Source of the DNA: Novosphingobium profundi
Lineage (GTDB): Bacteria; Pseudomonadota; Alphaproteobacteria; Sphingomonadales; Sphingomonadaceae
DNA length: 64,000 bases
NCBI RefSeq assembly: GCF_020524485.1
Contig: NZ_JAIVLF010000007.1
Location: 62,001 to 126,000, forward strand
Direction: 5' to 3'
Shown here one piece after another: positions 54,005 through 62,366 of this stretch (positions are counted from its first letter, which is position 1; every line of letters begins with the position of its first letter). The position numbers were made by a program, and so were the translations under genes. The notes under the pieces are model-generated. The model ran no database searches and was not told where the DNA came from. It worked only from the letters and a program-made list of their open reading frames with translations.

Positions 54005-54910
54005 ATGACGGCCGTTCGCCGCCGCTACGTCGATGGCCGTTTCGGCCAGGTCCACGCCCGGATCGCACAGCCTGTCAGGGACTGCGGCCAACGCCCGCTC
54101 CTGCTCATCCACATGAGCCCGATGACGGGCCGCATCTTCGAGGCGCTGACAGCCGAAATGGGCGAGGACCGCCTGAGCGTCGCCTTCGACACGCCCGGCT
54201 ATGGCCAGTCCGATGCCCCGGACACGCAGCCCACCATCGAGACCTACGCCGCGGCGCTGGGCGAGGCGATGGACGCGCTCGTCCCCGATGGCCGCTTTGA
54301 CATCCTGGGATATCATACAGGTTCGCTGACCGCGACCGCGCTGGCCGCGCTCAGCCCTGCCCGCGTGGGCCGTCTCGTCCTCATCGGCGCGCCGCTCTTC
54401 ACCCCGCAGGAACGCGCCACCTTCAAGAGCTACTACGGCCCGACGAGCCCGAGCGCGGACGGCGAGCACCTGGCAAAGCGGTGGCGCGGTTTCGTCCACC
54501 ACTACCAGCGCCCCGGCATGAGCCTGGACGAGGTTGCCGAACACTTCGAGGAGGCCATGACCGGCGGTGCCAACGCCTGGTGGGGCCATGCCGCGGCCTT
54601 CGACTATGATCTGGAAGCGGCCCTCAAGGCCCTCGCCCACCCCACGCTCATCCTCAAGACGGGCGATGACCTTGCCCGGCAGACCGAGCCTGCGCGCCAC
54701 CTTTCGCCGCACATCGACATGCTCGACTTGCCCGGTTGGGGCCATGGCTTTGCCACCACCCACGCCCGGGACGTCGCGGGCGTGCTGCGCGCCTGGCTCG
54801 ATGCCGAAAGCCGAGCGGCACGGGCCGCCGTAATGGACGCCCCGGCCCCGGCTTCTGCCCTTGGCCCGATATGGCCCCCGCCCGAGGCGGGAAGCTTCGC
54901 GCCGGAATGA
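54005..54910 (+). CDS. Alpha/beta hydrolase with Thr at the nucleophile position
   Basis: A 301-residue alpha/beta-hydrolase fold protein. It has LLLIHMSPMTGR (oxyanion region), FDTPGYGQSD at 61-70, the elbow GYHTGS with Thr105 where Ser is usual, Asp221/222 in KTGDD and His247 in GWGHGF. The shared H-x-S-P and P-x-TPG-x-GQSD motifs link it to the first half of the hydrolase at 51.8 kb, which has Ser at this site. A working Thr nucleophile is rare, so it may act differently or bind without cleaving. It is preceded by AAGGAGA and follows the GntR gene by 40 bp. The C-terminus is Pro-rich. Confidence 0.76.
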   Translation: MTAVRRRYVDGRFGQVHARIAQPVRDCGQRPLLLIHMSPMTGRIFEALTAEMGEDRLSVAFDTPGYGQSDAPDTQPTIETYAAALGEAMDALVPDGRFDILGYHTGSLTATALAALSPARVGRLVLIGAPLFTPQERATFKSYYGPTSPSADGEHLAKRWRGFVHHYQRPGMSLDEVAEHFEEAMTGGANAWWGHAAAFDYDLEAALKALAHPTLILKTGDDLARQTEPARHLSPHIDMLDLPGWGHGFATTHARDVAGVLRAWLDAESRAARAAVMDAPAPASALGPIWPPPEAGSFAPE

Positions 54911-55313
54911 CCCCGAGCCGAAACTTGCGACCGATTCGCAAAAGTGTCGTATCTTGAAGACCCGCCCCCGCTTCGATGCCTCCCGGACGGCCCGGCCCGC
55001 GCACCATTTTTCGCACCTGCAGAACCATGGCTCGCGCCCCAAAACTGTCACTTTCCCGCGAGTTGCACACTACGTGTTAGAAAACTTTGACCCGCGCCAA
55101 GCAAATTTCGACCCCGCCACGTCTGGCCATATCTTGACCGAGGGGCCAAGTTACGCTTGACGCACGCCACACGAGATGGGTCGTGTCCCGCTTCGCCCGG
55201 AGGCTGCGGCGGCGTGGCCCGACCACGCCGCAGACGCCGCCAGGCGGGGACCTCCCGCTCCCGGCGCGCCGAGCGAGTTAACGAATTTTGCGCATACCGA
55301 GGAATTTGACACG
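54911..55313. promoter_or_regulatory. Intergenic leader before the ferredoxin-NADP reductase gene
   Basis: 403 bp without a convincing gene. A clear inverted repeat TTGCGA-N5-TCGCAA lies at 54925-54941, just after the hydrolase stop, and may be an operator or the end of the operon. A perfect 9-bp hairpin GCGGCGTGG (55209-55217)/CCACGCCGC (55223-55231) is in the leader close to the reductase gene. The middle part is AT-richer and could hold the promoter. Confidence 0.45.
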
Positions 55314-56132
55314 ATGAGCGAACCCACTGCCGAAGCCCCGGTAACTCTCGAACCCACCAAGGCGCTGAGCGTCGAGACGGTCAACTCGGTCCATCACTGG
55401 AACGACCGCCTCTTCAGCTTCAAGATCACGCGCCCCTCGACCTTCCGTTTCCGCTCGGGCGAATTCATCATGATCGGCCTGATGGACGACAACGGTCGCC
55501 CGCTGCTGCGCGCCTACTCGGTCGCCAGCCCCGCCTGGGACGAGGAACTCGAGTTCCTCTCGATCAAGGTCCAGGACGGCCCGCTGACCTCGCGCCTGCA
55601 GAAGATCCAGCCCGGCGACCAGATCTTCCTGGGCCGCAAGCCGGTCGGCACGCTCGTCACCGACGCGCTTCTGCCGGGCAAGCGCCTGTTCTTCTTCTCG
55701 ACCGGCACCGGTCTTGCTCCCTTCATGTCGCTCGCGCGCGATCCCGACGTCTACGAGATGTTCGACCAGGTCGTCTGCGTCCACGGCGTGCGCCAGGTGA
55801 GCGACCTTGCCTACCGCGAAATGCTTGAAGCGCGTCTCGCCGAGGACCCGCTGGTGGGCGAAGAGGCGGTGGAGAAGTTCCACTACGTCCCCTCGGTCAC
55901 GCGTGAGGAATTCCACACCACCGGCCGCATTGGTGACCTCATCGAGAACGGCCGCCTGTTCCAGGGCCTGGACGGCGATGCCAAGCTCAACCCGGAGACC
56001 GACCGCATCATGCTGTGCGGCTCGATGGACATGATCAAGGGCCAAGCCGAGTACCTCGAAAGCATCGGCTTTACCGAGGGCTCCAACTCCAAGCCCGGCG
56101 ACTTCGTGATCGAGCGCGCCTTCGTCGACTGA
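55314..56132 (+). CDS. fpr: Ferredoxin-NADP+ reductase
   Basis: A 272-residue FAD enzyme that moves electrons between NADPH and ferredoxin or flavodoxin. The FAD-binding barrel has RPLLRAYSVASP, and the NADP part begins with FFFSTGTGLAPFMSLARDP and contains the MLCGSMDMI motif before the aromatic-poor C-terminus. This is the bacterial Fpr type used in iron-sulfur assembly and oxidative stress response. ATG 55314 gives the usual length. It is monocistronic, ended by a strong terminator. OxyR- or SoxR-type sites were not recognised. Confidence 0.9.
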   Translation: MSEPTAEAPVTLEPTKALSVETVNSVHHWNDRLFSFKITRPSTFRFRSGEFIMIGLMDDNGRPLLRAYSVASPAWDEELEFLSIKVQDGPLTSRLQKIQPGDQIFLGRKPVGTLVTDALLPGKRLFFFSTGTGLAPFMSLARDPDVYEMFDQVVCVHGVRQVSDLAYREMLEARLAEDPLVGEEAVEKFHYVPSVTREEFHTTGRIGDLIENGRLFQGLDGDAKLNPETDRIMLCGSMDMIKGQAEYLESIGFTEGSNSKPGDFVIERAFVD

Positions 56133-56158
56133 TACCGTCTCCATGTACCCGAGACACG

Positions 56159-56188
56159 AAAAGGGCCGCAGCGATGCGGCCCTTTTTT
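56159..56188. terminator. Bidirectional terminator between fpr and katG
   Basis: AAAAGGGCCGCA / TGCGGCCCTTTT stem with GCGA loop followed by T-run, 27 bp after the fpr stop and 20 bp after the convergent katG stop. The A-run on the left supplies a T-run on the other strand. Confidence 0.88.
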
Positions 56189-56207
56189 GTGTTCCGCGAC
56201 GATCCGA

Positions 56208-58391
56208 TCAGGTGAGGTCGAAGCGGTCCGCGTTCATCACCTTGGTCCAGGCCGCCACGAAGTCCTCCACGAACTTCTGCTGGTTGTCGTCCTGCGCGTA
56301 GACTTCGGCGTAGGCGCGCAGGATCGAGTTCGCGCCGAAGGTGAGGTCGAGTTCGCTCGCCGTCCACTTGGTCTCGCCCGAGGCCCTGTCGATCACGGCA
56401 TAGTTGCCGTCTTCCATTTTCTCCCAGCGATTGCCCATGTCCACGAGGTTCACGAAGAAGTCGGTGCTGAGCACGCCCTCGCGCTCGGTAAACACGCCCA
56501 GCTCGCTGTTGCCATGGTTGGTGCCGAGCACCCGCATCCCGCCCACGAGCACGGTCATTTCCGGCGCGGTCAGCCCCATCAGCTGGGTGCGGTCGAGCAT
56601 GAGTTCGGCCGGGCTCACCGCAAAGTCGGCTTTCAGCCAGTTGCGGTAGCCATCATGCACCGGCTCGAGCGGCTCGAAGCTCTCCGCATCGGTCTGCTGT
56701 GCGCTGGCGTCGCCCCGTCCGGGTGTGAAAGGCACCTCGATCGGGAAGCCCGCGGCCGCGGCGGCCTGCTCGATCGCGACGTTGCCTGCCAGCACGATCG
56801 TATCGGCAAGACTTGCCCCGACCGAGTCCGCCAGCGAAGCAAGCACCCCGATCACCCGGCCCAGCCGCTCGGGTTCGTTACCCTCCCAGTCCTTCATGGG
56901 CGCCAGGCGAATGCGCGATCCGTTTGCGCCCCCGCGCATGTCGGAGGCACGGAACGTGCGCGCGCTGTCCCAGGCCGTCGACACCAGCGCGCGCGTGGTC
57001 AGGCCACTGCCCGCGATCCATTCCTTGAGCGCGGCGACGTCATAGTCGGTGGGGCCCTGCGGCACCGGGTCCTGCCAGAGCAGCTCCTCGGCCGGAACGT
57101 CGGGGCCGAAATAGCGCGCCCTTGGCCCCATGTCGCGATGGGTGAGCTTGAACCAGGCCCGCGCGAAGGCGTCCTTGAAACGTGCCGGATCGGCCCGAAA
57201 ACCTTCCATGATGCGCCGGTAGTCGGGGTCCACCTTGAGCGCCATGTCCGCATCGGTCATGATCGGGTTGTGGCGCTTGGTGGGATCGGCGACGTCGAGC
57301 GGACGATCCGCCTCATCAATGGAAACAGGCTCCCACTGCCAGGCCCCCGCCGGGCTCTTGGCCAGCTCCCATTCGTGATCGAAGAGCATGTCGAAATAGC
57401 CCATGTCGAAGACCGTGGGATTGCTCGTCCAGGCCCCCTCAATGCCGCTGGTGATCGCGTCTGGCCCAACGCCGGTGCCGCCCGGATTGACCCAGCCGAA
57501 CCCTTGCGCCTCCACGCCCGCCGCCTCGGGCTCGGGGCCAAGCGCGCTGGCATCGCCATTACCGTGGCACTTGCCCACGGTGTGCCCGCCTGCCGTGAGC
57601 GCGGCGGTCTCCTCATCGTCCATGGCCATGCGCGCGAAGGTGACGCGCATGTCGTGCGCGGTCTTCATCGGATCGGGATGGCCGTCCACCCCTTCGGGAT
57701 TGACGTAGATGAGCCCCATCATGACCGCGGCCAGCGGGTTCTCCAGGTCCCGCTCGCCGGAATAGCGGGTGCCCTCGCTGCCGCTCGGCGCCAGCCAATC
57801 CGTCTCGCTCCCCCAGTAGGTATCAATTTCGGGCGCCCAGATGTCTTCGCGGCCAAAACCGAAGCCGAACGGCTCCAGCCCCATCGTCTCATAGGCGATC
57901 GTGCCCGCCAGGATCATCAGATCGGCCCAGCTGACCGCGTTGCCGTACTTCTTCTTGAGCGGCCAGAGCAGACGCCGCGCCTTATCGAGGCTGACGTTGT
58001 CGGGCCAGGAATTGAGCGGAGCGAAGCGCTGGTTGCCCGTCCCCCCTCCGCCGCGCCCGTCGGCGATGCGGTAGGACCCGGCCGAGTGCCAGGCCATGCG
58101 GATCATGAGCCCGCCATAGTGCCCCCAGTCGGCAGGCCACCAGTCTTGGCTGTCGGTCATCAGCGCGCGCATGTCCGCCTTCAGCCCCTCGATATCGAGC
58201 GATTTCAGCGCCTCGCGGTACTCGAAGCCCGCGCCCATCGGGTTGGTCTTGGTGTCGTGCTGGGCCAGGATCTCGAGCTTGAGGGCCTGGGGCCACCAGC
58301 CCGTGCTCGAGGTCCCCGCCGAGGTCATGCCTCCGTGGACGACGGGGCACGTGCCCCCCTTGGCGGTGTCGGTGGGCGTGCTCGCGTTCAT
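56208..58391 (-). CDS. katG: Catalase-peroxidase KatG
   Basis: A 727-residue bifunctional heme enzyme that removes hydrogen peroxide. The N-terminal active site has Arg98, Trp101 and His102 (IRMAWHSAGSYR), the proximal heme His270 is in TAGGHTVGKCHG, and the Trp101-Tyr229-Met255 crosslink partners needed for catalase activity are all present. The C-terminal domain has lost heme ligation as usual. Length and both peroxidase domains are complete. The ATG at 58391 is preceded by AGGAG. No OxyR gene is next to it; it is divergent from aqpZ, and the two may share regulation because aquaporins can pass peroxide (inference). Confidence 0.96.
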   Translation of the reverse strand: MNASTPTDTAKGGTCPVVHGGMTSAGTSSTGWWPQALKLEILAQHDTKTNPMGAGFEYREALKSLDIEGLKADMRALMTDSQDWWPADWGHYGGLMIRMAWHSAGSYRIADGRGGGGTGNQRFAPLNSWPDNVSLDKARRLLWPLKKKYGNAVSWADLMILAGTIAYETMGLEPFGFGFGREDIWAPEIDTYWGSETDWLAPSGSEGTRYSGERDLENPLAAVMMGLIYVNPEGVDGHPDPMKTAHDMRVTFARMAMDDEETAALTAGGHTVGKCHGNGDASALGPEPEAAGVEAQGFGWVNPGGTGVGPDAITSGIEGAWTSNPTVFDMGYFDMLFDHEWELAKSPAGAWQWEPVSIDEADRPLDVADPTKRHNPIMTDADMALKVDPDYRRIMEGFRADPARFKDAFARAWFKLTHRDMGPRARYFGPDVPAEELLWQDPVPQGPTDYDVAALKEWIAGSGLTTRALVSTAWDSARTFRASDMRGGANGSRIRLAPMKDWEGNEPERLGRVIGVLASLADSVGASLADTIVLAGNVAIEQAAAAAGFPIEVPFTPGRGDASAQQTDAESFEPLEPVHDGYRNWLKADFAVSPAELMLDRTQLMGLTAPEMTVLVGGMRVLGTNHGNSELGVFTEREGVLSTDFFVNLVDMGNRWEKMEDGNYAVIDRASGETKWTASELDLTFGANSILRAYAEVYAQDDNQQKFVEDFVAAWTKVMNADRFDLT

Positions 58392-58717
58392 CGCATCGTG
58401 CTCCTCTCGTGGTCCGGACGCATCTCGAAGGCCGCTCGGCCCGGTGCGCCCTCTTGCTGGACACCACGCAGCCTATGCCCGTCTGCCCCCCGGCTCAAGG
58501 GCACACGCACGCGCCGCACTCTGGACCGGTTGCGCCCTCGCCTGCCATTGCGGAAAACCCCAAGGAGGGCAGCGCACGGCCCCGGCCTCCCGAGGCCTGC
58601 GGACAGGTCCACGCACCGCGTGCGTAGAAATCTCCCCGACACCTCAGGCCTATCCACGAGAGCGCATGGCTAACACCCCCTTAAGATGAGCGCCTTCACG
58701 ACAGGGAAGGGACTGCC
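58392..58717. other. Divergent intergenic region between katG and aqpZ, 326 bp
   Basis: Should contain promoters for both genes. It is GC-rich over most of its length, and I see no clear palindrome, OxyR-type spacing pattern or small gene. GGGAAGGGA near its right end is the aqpZ ribosome site. Confidence 0.45.
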
Positions 58718-59434
58718 ATGCTGCGCACACTGGGTGCCGAATTGTTCGGAACATTCTGGCTCGTCTTCGGAGGGTGCGGCGCGGCCGTCCTCGCGGCGGG
58801 CTTCCCCGACCTGGGTATCGGCTTTGCCGGGGTCGCCCTCGCCTTCGGGTTGACCGTGCTGACCATGGCCTACGCCGTGGGTGGTATCTCGGGCGGGCAT
58901 TTCAACCCGGCGGTCTCGCTCGGCCTTGCCATTGCGGGCCGCTTTGCCTGGAAGGACCTGGTACCCTACTGGATCGCGCAGCTGCTGGGCGCGATTGTTG
59001 CGGGCGCCGTCCTCTACGCCATCGCCTCGGGCCAGCCGGGCTTTACCGCAGGAGCCTTTGCCTCGAACGGCTTTGGAGACCTCTCGCCCGGTGGCTATTC
59101 GCTAAGCGCCGCGCTCCTCGCCGAGATCGTACTGACCGCCGGTTTCCTGATCGTGATCCTGGGCGCCACTTCGGCCTATGTGCCGGGCGGCTTCGCGCCC
59201 ATCGCCATCGGACTTGCGCTCACGCTCATCCACCTCGTTTCGATCCCCGTCACCAACACCTCGGTGAACCCGGCCCGTTCGACGGGCGTTGCCCTCTTCG
59301 CCGAAACCGACGCGCTCGCCCAGCTCTGGCTGTTCTGGAGCGCCCCCATGATCGGCGCAGCGCTGGGCGCGCTCATCTGGCGCTTCATCCTCACCCCGGG
59401 CGATGCGCTGGCCAACATCGGCGGCGAGACCTGA
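58718..59434 (+). CDS. aqpZ: Aquaporin Z
   Basis: A 238-residue channel with six membrane helices. Both half-helix NPA motifs are present: HFNPAVS (Asn63) and SVNPARST, with the selectivity-filter Arg in the second. The N-terminus LGAELFGTFWLVFGGCGAAVLAA carries the buried Glu of the family. Water-selective AqpZ is favoured over glycerol facilitators by the short loop and NPARS. The start at ATG 58718 follows GGGAAGGGA. It stands alone upstream of tRNA-Arg. Confidence 0.94.
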   Translation: MLRTLGAELFGTFWLVFGGCGAAVLAAGFPDLGIGFAGVALAFGLTVLTMAYAVGGISGGHFNPAVSLGLAIAGRFAWKDLVPYWIAQLLGAIVAGAVLYAIASGQPGFTAGAFASNGFGDLSPGGYSLSAALLAEIVLTAGFLIVILGATSAYVPGGFAPIAIGLALTLIHLVSIPVTNTSVNPARSTGVALFAETDALAQLWLFWSAPMIGAALGALIWRFILTPGDALANIGGET

Positions 59435-59489
59435 GCCAGTTCCTCTCGCGAGGTATAAAGAGCCCCGCATAGGCGTGATGAAAGGGAAA

Positions 59490-59566
59490 TGGCGCGCCCG
59501 GCAGGGTTCGAACCTGCGGCCCCAAGCTTAGAAGGCTCGTGCTCTATCCAGCTGAGCTACGGGCGC
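59490..59566 (-). tRNA. tRNA-Arg (anticodon TCT)
   Basis: The minus strand reads GCGCCCG at the 5' end pairing with CGGGCGC at the 3' end, then G and an encoded CCA. TAGCTCAGCTGGATAGAG forms the D arm, the anticodon loop CTTCTAA sits on a 5-bp stem and gives TCT (codon AGA), and GTTCGAA is in the T loop. 77 nt. Confidence 0.95.
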
Positions 59567-59666
59567 GCACATCAGGGCTCATAGCGCGCTTCGGGCTTTG
59601 CGCAAACCGCCTGAGGCGTGCAATCAACGCTTTGTTTGGGGGGAAAGGCAGGTTAGGCAAAGCGCC

Positions 59667-60479
59667 ATGGCACAGGCGCATCCGCAAGCATCCACCTCCT
59701 CGAACCTCACCCGTATCGACGGGAAGAGCGGTGGGCGGCGCCACTTTCGCTATTTCGACTACGCGATGGCCGCCTTCGTCGCGATCCTGCTGCTCTCCAA
59801 CTTGATCGGCGCGGCCAAGCTGACCACGGTCGAGGGTTGGACCTTCGGGGCAGGCATCCTGTTCTTCCCCGTCAGCTACGTGCTGGGCGACGTGCTGACC
59901 GAGGTCTATGGCTATGCCAACGCGCGGCGCTGCGTGTGGGTGGGCTTCTTCGCGCTGATCTTCATGGCGTTCATGAGCTTTGTCGTCGTCGCCATGCCCC
60001 CGTCGGCCGACTGGGGCTGCGCGGCGAGCGCCGATCCGCTGCTGGCCGACGTCGTGTCGGCCACCAACCCCGGCACCGTGTGCCAGTCCACCTACGTCTC
60101 GGTCTTCGGCAGCACCTGGCGCATCGTTGCTGCCTCGGTCGTGGCCTTCTGGGCAGGCGAGTTCGTCAATTCCTACGTCATGGCCAAGATGAAGGTGTGG
60201 ACGAAGGGCCGCCACATGTGGATGCGCACGATTGGCTCGACGGTTTTCGGGCAGGCGATGGACAGCGCGATCTTCTACCCGGTCGCGTTCCTGGGCGTGT
60301 GGACGGGCCAGTCGATCCTTGTCGTCATGCTCACCAACTGGGCGCTCAAGGTGGTTTGGGAGGCCGTCCTCACCCCGCTGACCTACCTCGTCGTCGGCTG
60401 GCTGAAAGCGCGCGAAGGTGTGGACGTCTTCGACGACAACCTCGACTTCTCGCCGTTTGCCAAGACCGACGCGGTCTGA
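59667..60479 (+). CDS. Queuosine precursor transporter (YhhQ/VUT family)
   Basis: A 270-residue inner-membrane protein with six helices, in the family that imports preQ0/preQ1 for queuosine in tRNA. Typical features: LLLSNLIGAAKLTTV in the first helix, FFPVSYVLGDVLTEVYGYANARRCVW, and the later ARRC- and QAMDSAIFYPVAF-type motifs (family: GQxxDTxxF). The first helix is preceded by about 30 polar residues. ATG 59667 is chosen; the frame is open further upstream. It ends 62 bp before recF in the same direction. Confidence 0.84.
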   Translation: MAQAHPQASTSSNLTRIDGKSGGRRHFRYFDYAMAAFVAILLLSNLIGAAKLTTVEGWTFGAGILFFPVSYVLGDVLTEVYGYANARRCVWVGFFALIFMAFMSFVVVAMPPSADWGCAASADPLLADVVSATNPGTVCQSTYVSVFGSTWRIVAASVVAFWAGEFVNSYVMAKMKVWTKGRHMWMRTIGSTVFGQAMDSAIFYPVAFLGVWTGQSILVVMLTNWALKVVWEAVLTPLTYLVVGWLKAREGVDVFDDNLDFSPFAKTDAV

Positions 60480-60541
60480 GCGCGCCATCACAGGGCGCCT
60501 CTTGGCAAGCCGGGCCCGAACCGGCTAGGCCCGCGCGGCCC

Positions 60542-61630
60542 ATGCTCGACCGCCTGTTCCTCTCCCGATTTCGCAACCACGGCGAAACCGTCCTTTCGGG
60601 CACGGCGCAGTTCAACCTGCTGGTCGGTGAGAATGGCGCGGGCAAGACCAATGTCCTGGAAGCCATCAGCCTGATCGCACCGGGGCGGGGCCTACGCCGG
60701 GCAGGTCTTCCCGAAATCGCAGCCCAGGACGGGGGCGGCGGCTTTGCCGTCAGCGCGGACCTGTGCGTGCCGGGCGCGGCTCCCGTGCGCCTCGGGACAG
60801 GCACCGCGCCGGAAAGGCCGACCCGGCGGCTGGTTCAGGTCAACGGCGCCAACGCGACGGCCACGAGCCTTGCCGAGTGGCTCTCCATCGGCTGGCTGAC
60901 CCCGGCGATGGATCGCCTCTTCACCGAAAGCGCAGGCGGACGGCGGCGTTTTCTCGACCGGCTGGTGCTGGCTCTTCGCCCGGCCCATGCCGGACACGCG
61001 GCCCGGCTGGAAAACGCGGTTCGCGAACGCAACCGCATGCTCACCGATCCGCGCACGCCCGACCCCTGGTGGCTCGACGCGATCGAGCTCCAGATCGCCG
61101 AGGCGGGAAGCGCCGTCGCGCAGGCCCGCGCGGACCTCATCGCCCAGCTGGACGCGGTCCTGGCCGCACTCCCCGACGCGCCCTTTGCCCGGCCCGCCCT
61201 CACCTACCGCCCCGGTGGCCCGATTGCGGCCGAGGCGCTGGCCGAGGCCTTGCGCGAAAGCCGCCCGCGCGAACGCGCGGCCCAGCGCACGCTGACCGGG
61301 CCCCACCGCGACGAGCTGGAGGTGATCATGGCCGCCAAGAACCAGCCCGCCGCGGACTGCTCGACCGGGGAGCAGAAGGCCATGCTCATCGCCCTTGTCC
61401 TAGCCCATTCGCACCTTCTCGAGAGCGGCGGCGAGACGCGCCCGCGCCTGCTGCTGCTCGACGAGGTCGCCGCGCATCTCGATCCGGTGCGGCGCGAAGC
61501 GCTGTTCGACCGGCTTCGCACGGGCTCTGCCCAGGTCTGGCTGACCGGCACCGAGACCGCGCCGTTCGGACCGATCCTGGAGGAAGCCGCCGTCTGGCAC
61601 GTGCGCGAAGGCACCGCGACGCGGATGTAA
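60542..61630 (+). CDS. recF: DNA replication and repair protein RecF
   Basis: A 362-residue SMC-like ATPase that loads RecA at gapped DNA. The motifs are complete: LLVGENGAGKTNVLEAISL (Walker A), the family motif STGEQKAMLIALVLAHS (signature), and RLLLLDEVAAHLD (Walker B). It begins with LDRLFLSRFRNH, the usual N-terminus. It is not near dnaA-dnaN, as is normal in sphingomonads. A terminator follows 16 bp after the stop. Confidence 0.93.
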   Translation: MLDRLFLSRFRNHGETVLSGTAQFNLLVGENGAGKTNVLEAISLIAPGRGLRRAGLPEIAAQDGGGGFAVSADLCVPGAAPVRLGTGTAPERPTRRLVQVNGANATATSLAEWLSIGWLTPAMDRLFTESAGGRRRFLDRLVLALRPAHAGHAARLENAVRERNRMLTDPRTPDPWWLDAIELQIAEAGSAVAQARADLIAQLDAVLAALPDAPFARPALTYRPGGPIAAEALAEALRESRPRERAAQRTLTGPHRDELEVIMAAKNQPAADCSTGEQKAMLIALVLAHSHLLESGGETRPRLLLLDEVAAHLDPVRREALFDRLRTGSAQVWLTGTETAPFGPILEEAAVWHVREGTATRM

Positions 61631-61645
61631 CCCGGCCCGGGCACG

Positions 61646-61695
61646 AAAAAGGCCCGCCCGGCGCTCCCCTTGCGAAGAGGCCGAGCGGGCCTTTT
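61646..61695. terminator. Bidirectional terminator between recF and the FKBP gene
   Basis: AAAAGGCCCGC (61647-61657) pairs with GCGGGCCTTTT (61685-61695) and continues inward through the GCCGG/CCGGC region. A- and T-runs on the two sides serve convergent genes. Confidence 0.82.
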
Positions 61696-61717
61696 CAACC
61701 GGCCAAGCCGGATCGAA

Positions 61718-62155
61718 TCAGGCGGCGGCCTTGATCTCGACCAGGGTCAGGCCGAAGTGCAGGTCTTCGCCCGCGAGCGGGTGGTTGCCGTCGACCTTGA
61801 CCGCCTCTTCACCGATCTCGGTGATGACGAGGTTGACGGTCGAGCCGTCCTGCTGGCGTGCGGCGAGCTCCATGCCGATCTGCGGCTCGGGCTCGGCGGG
61901 CAGGTTGCTGCGCGGGATCTCGACGATCATTTCCTCGCGGCGCGGGCCGAACGCGTCGGCGGCAGCGATGGTCACCGACTGCTCGGAGCCCACTTCCATG
62001 CCGATCAGCGCAGCTTCCACCTGCGGGAAGATTTCCGAACCGCCGATGGTGACCGTCTGCGGGCCTTCCTGCTGGGTGCTGCCGACAACCTGACCGGCAT
62101 CGGTGCGAACTTCAAAGTTGATGAGCACGGTATCGCCGCTCTTTGCGCTCTGCAT
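61718..62155 (-). CDS. FKBP-type peptidyl-prolyl isomerase, SlyD-like
   Basis: A 145-residue cytoplasmic proline isomerase. The FKBP strands are in TVLINFEVRTDAGQVVGST and EAALIGMEVGSEQSVTI, the SlyD-type chaperone insertion is near residues 75-125, and the closing DGNHPLAGEDLHFGLTLVEI is a strong SlyD/FkpB marker. The metal-binding His-rich tail of E. coli SlyD is absent. ATG 62155 with GAAGGA upstream is clearly the start; a longer frame is a read-through. Folding helper for many proteins. Confidence 0.9.
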   Translation of the reverse strand: MQSAKSGDTVLINFEVRTDAGQVVGSTQQEGPQTVTIGGSEIFPQVEAALIGMEVGSEQSVTIAAADAFGPRREEMIVEIPRSNLPAEPEPQIGMELAARQQDGSTVNLVITEIGEEAVKVDGNHPLAGEDLHFGLTLVEIKAAA

Positions 62156-62299
62156 AGATATTCCTTCGGGATAATTCGTTCCGACGCGCCGTGCCCTCCA
62201 GGCCCCCCGCGCATCGCTCGTTCGGCGCTGTGAAACACGCGCCAGCTTGGCCCCAAGAGTCGCAGACCTGTGCCTGCGCGTCAACCGAAGTGGCCGGAC

Positions 62300-62315
62300 G
62301 GCGCCCCGGGGCGCC
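62300..62315. repeat. Perfect 16-bp palindrome between FKBP and esterase genes
   Basis: GGCGCCCCGGGGCGCC is a perfect palindrome 51 bp downstream of the esterase stop (minus strand) in the 211-bp gap before the FKBP gene. As RNA it could form a tight hairpin; no T-run follows. It may be the end of the esterase transcript. Confidence 0.4.
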
Positions 62316-62366
62316 TCTTGGGACAGGCTATCTGGGGCCTACCTCCCGATCTTCAAGCGATCTTTT

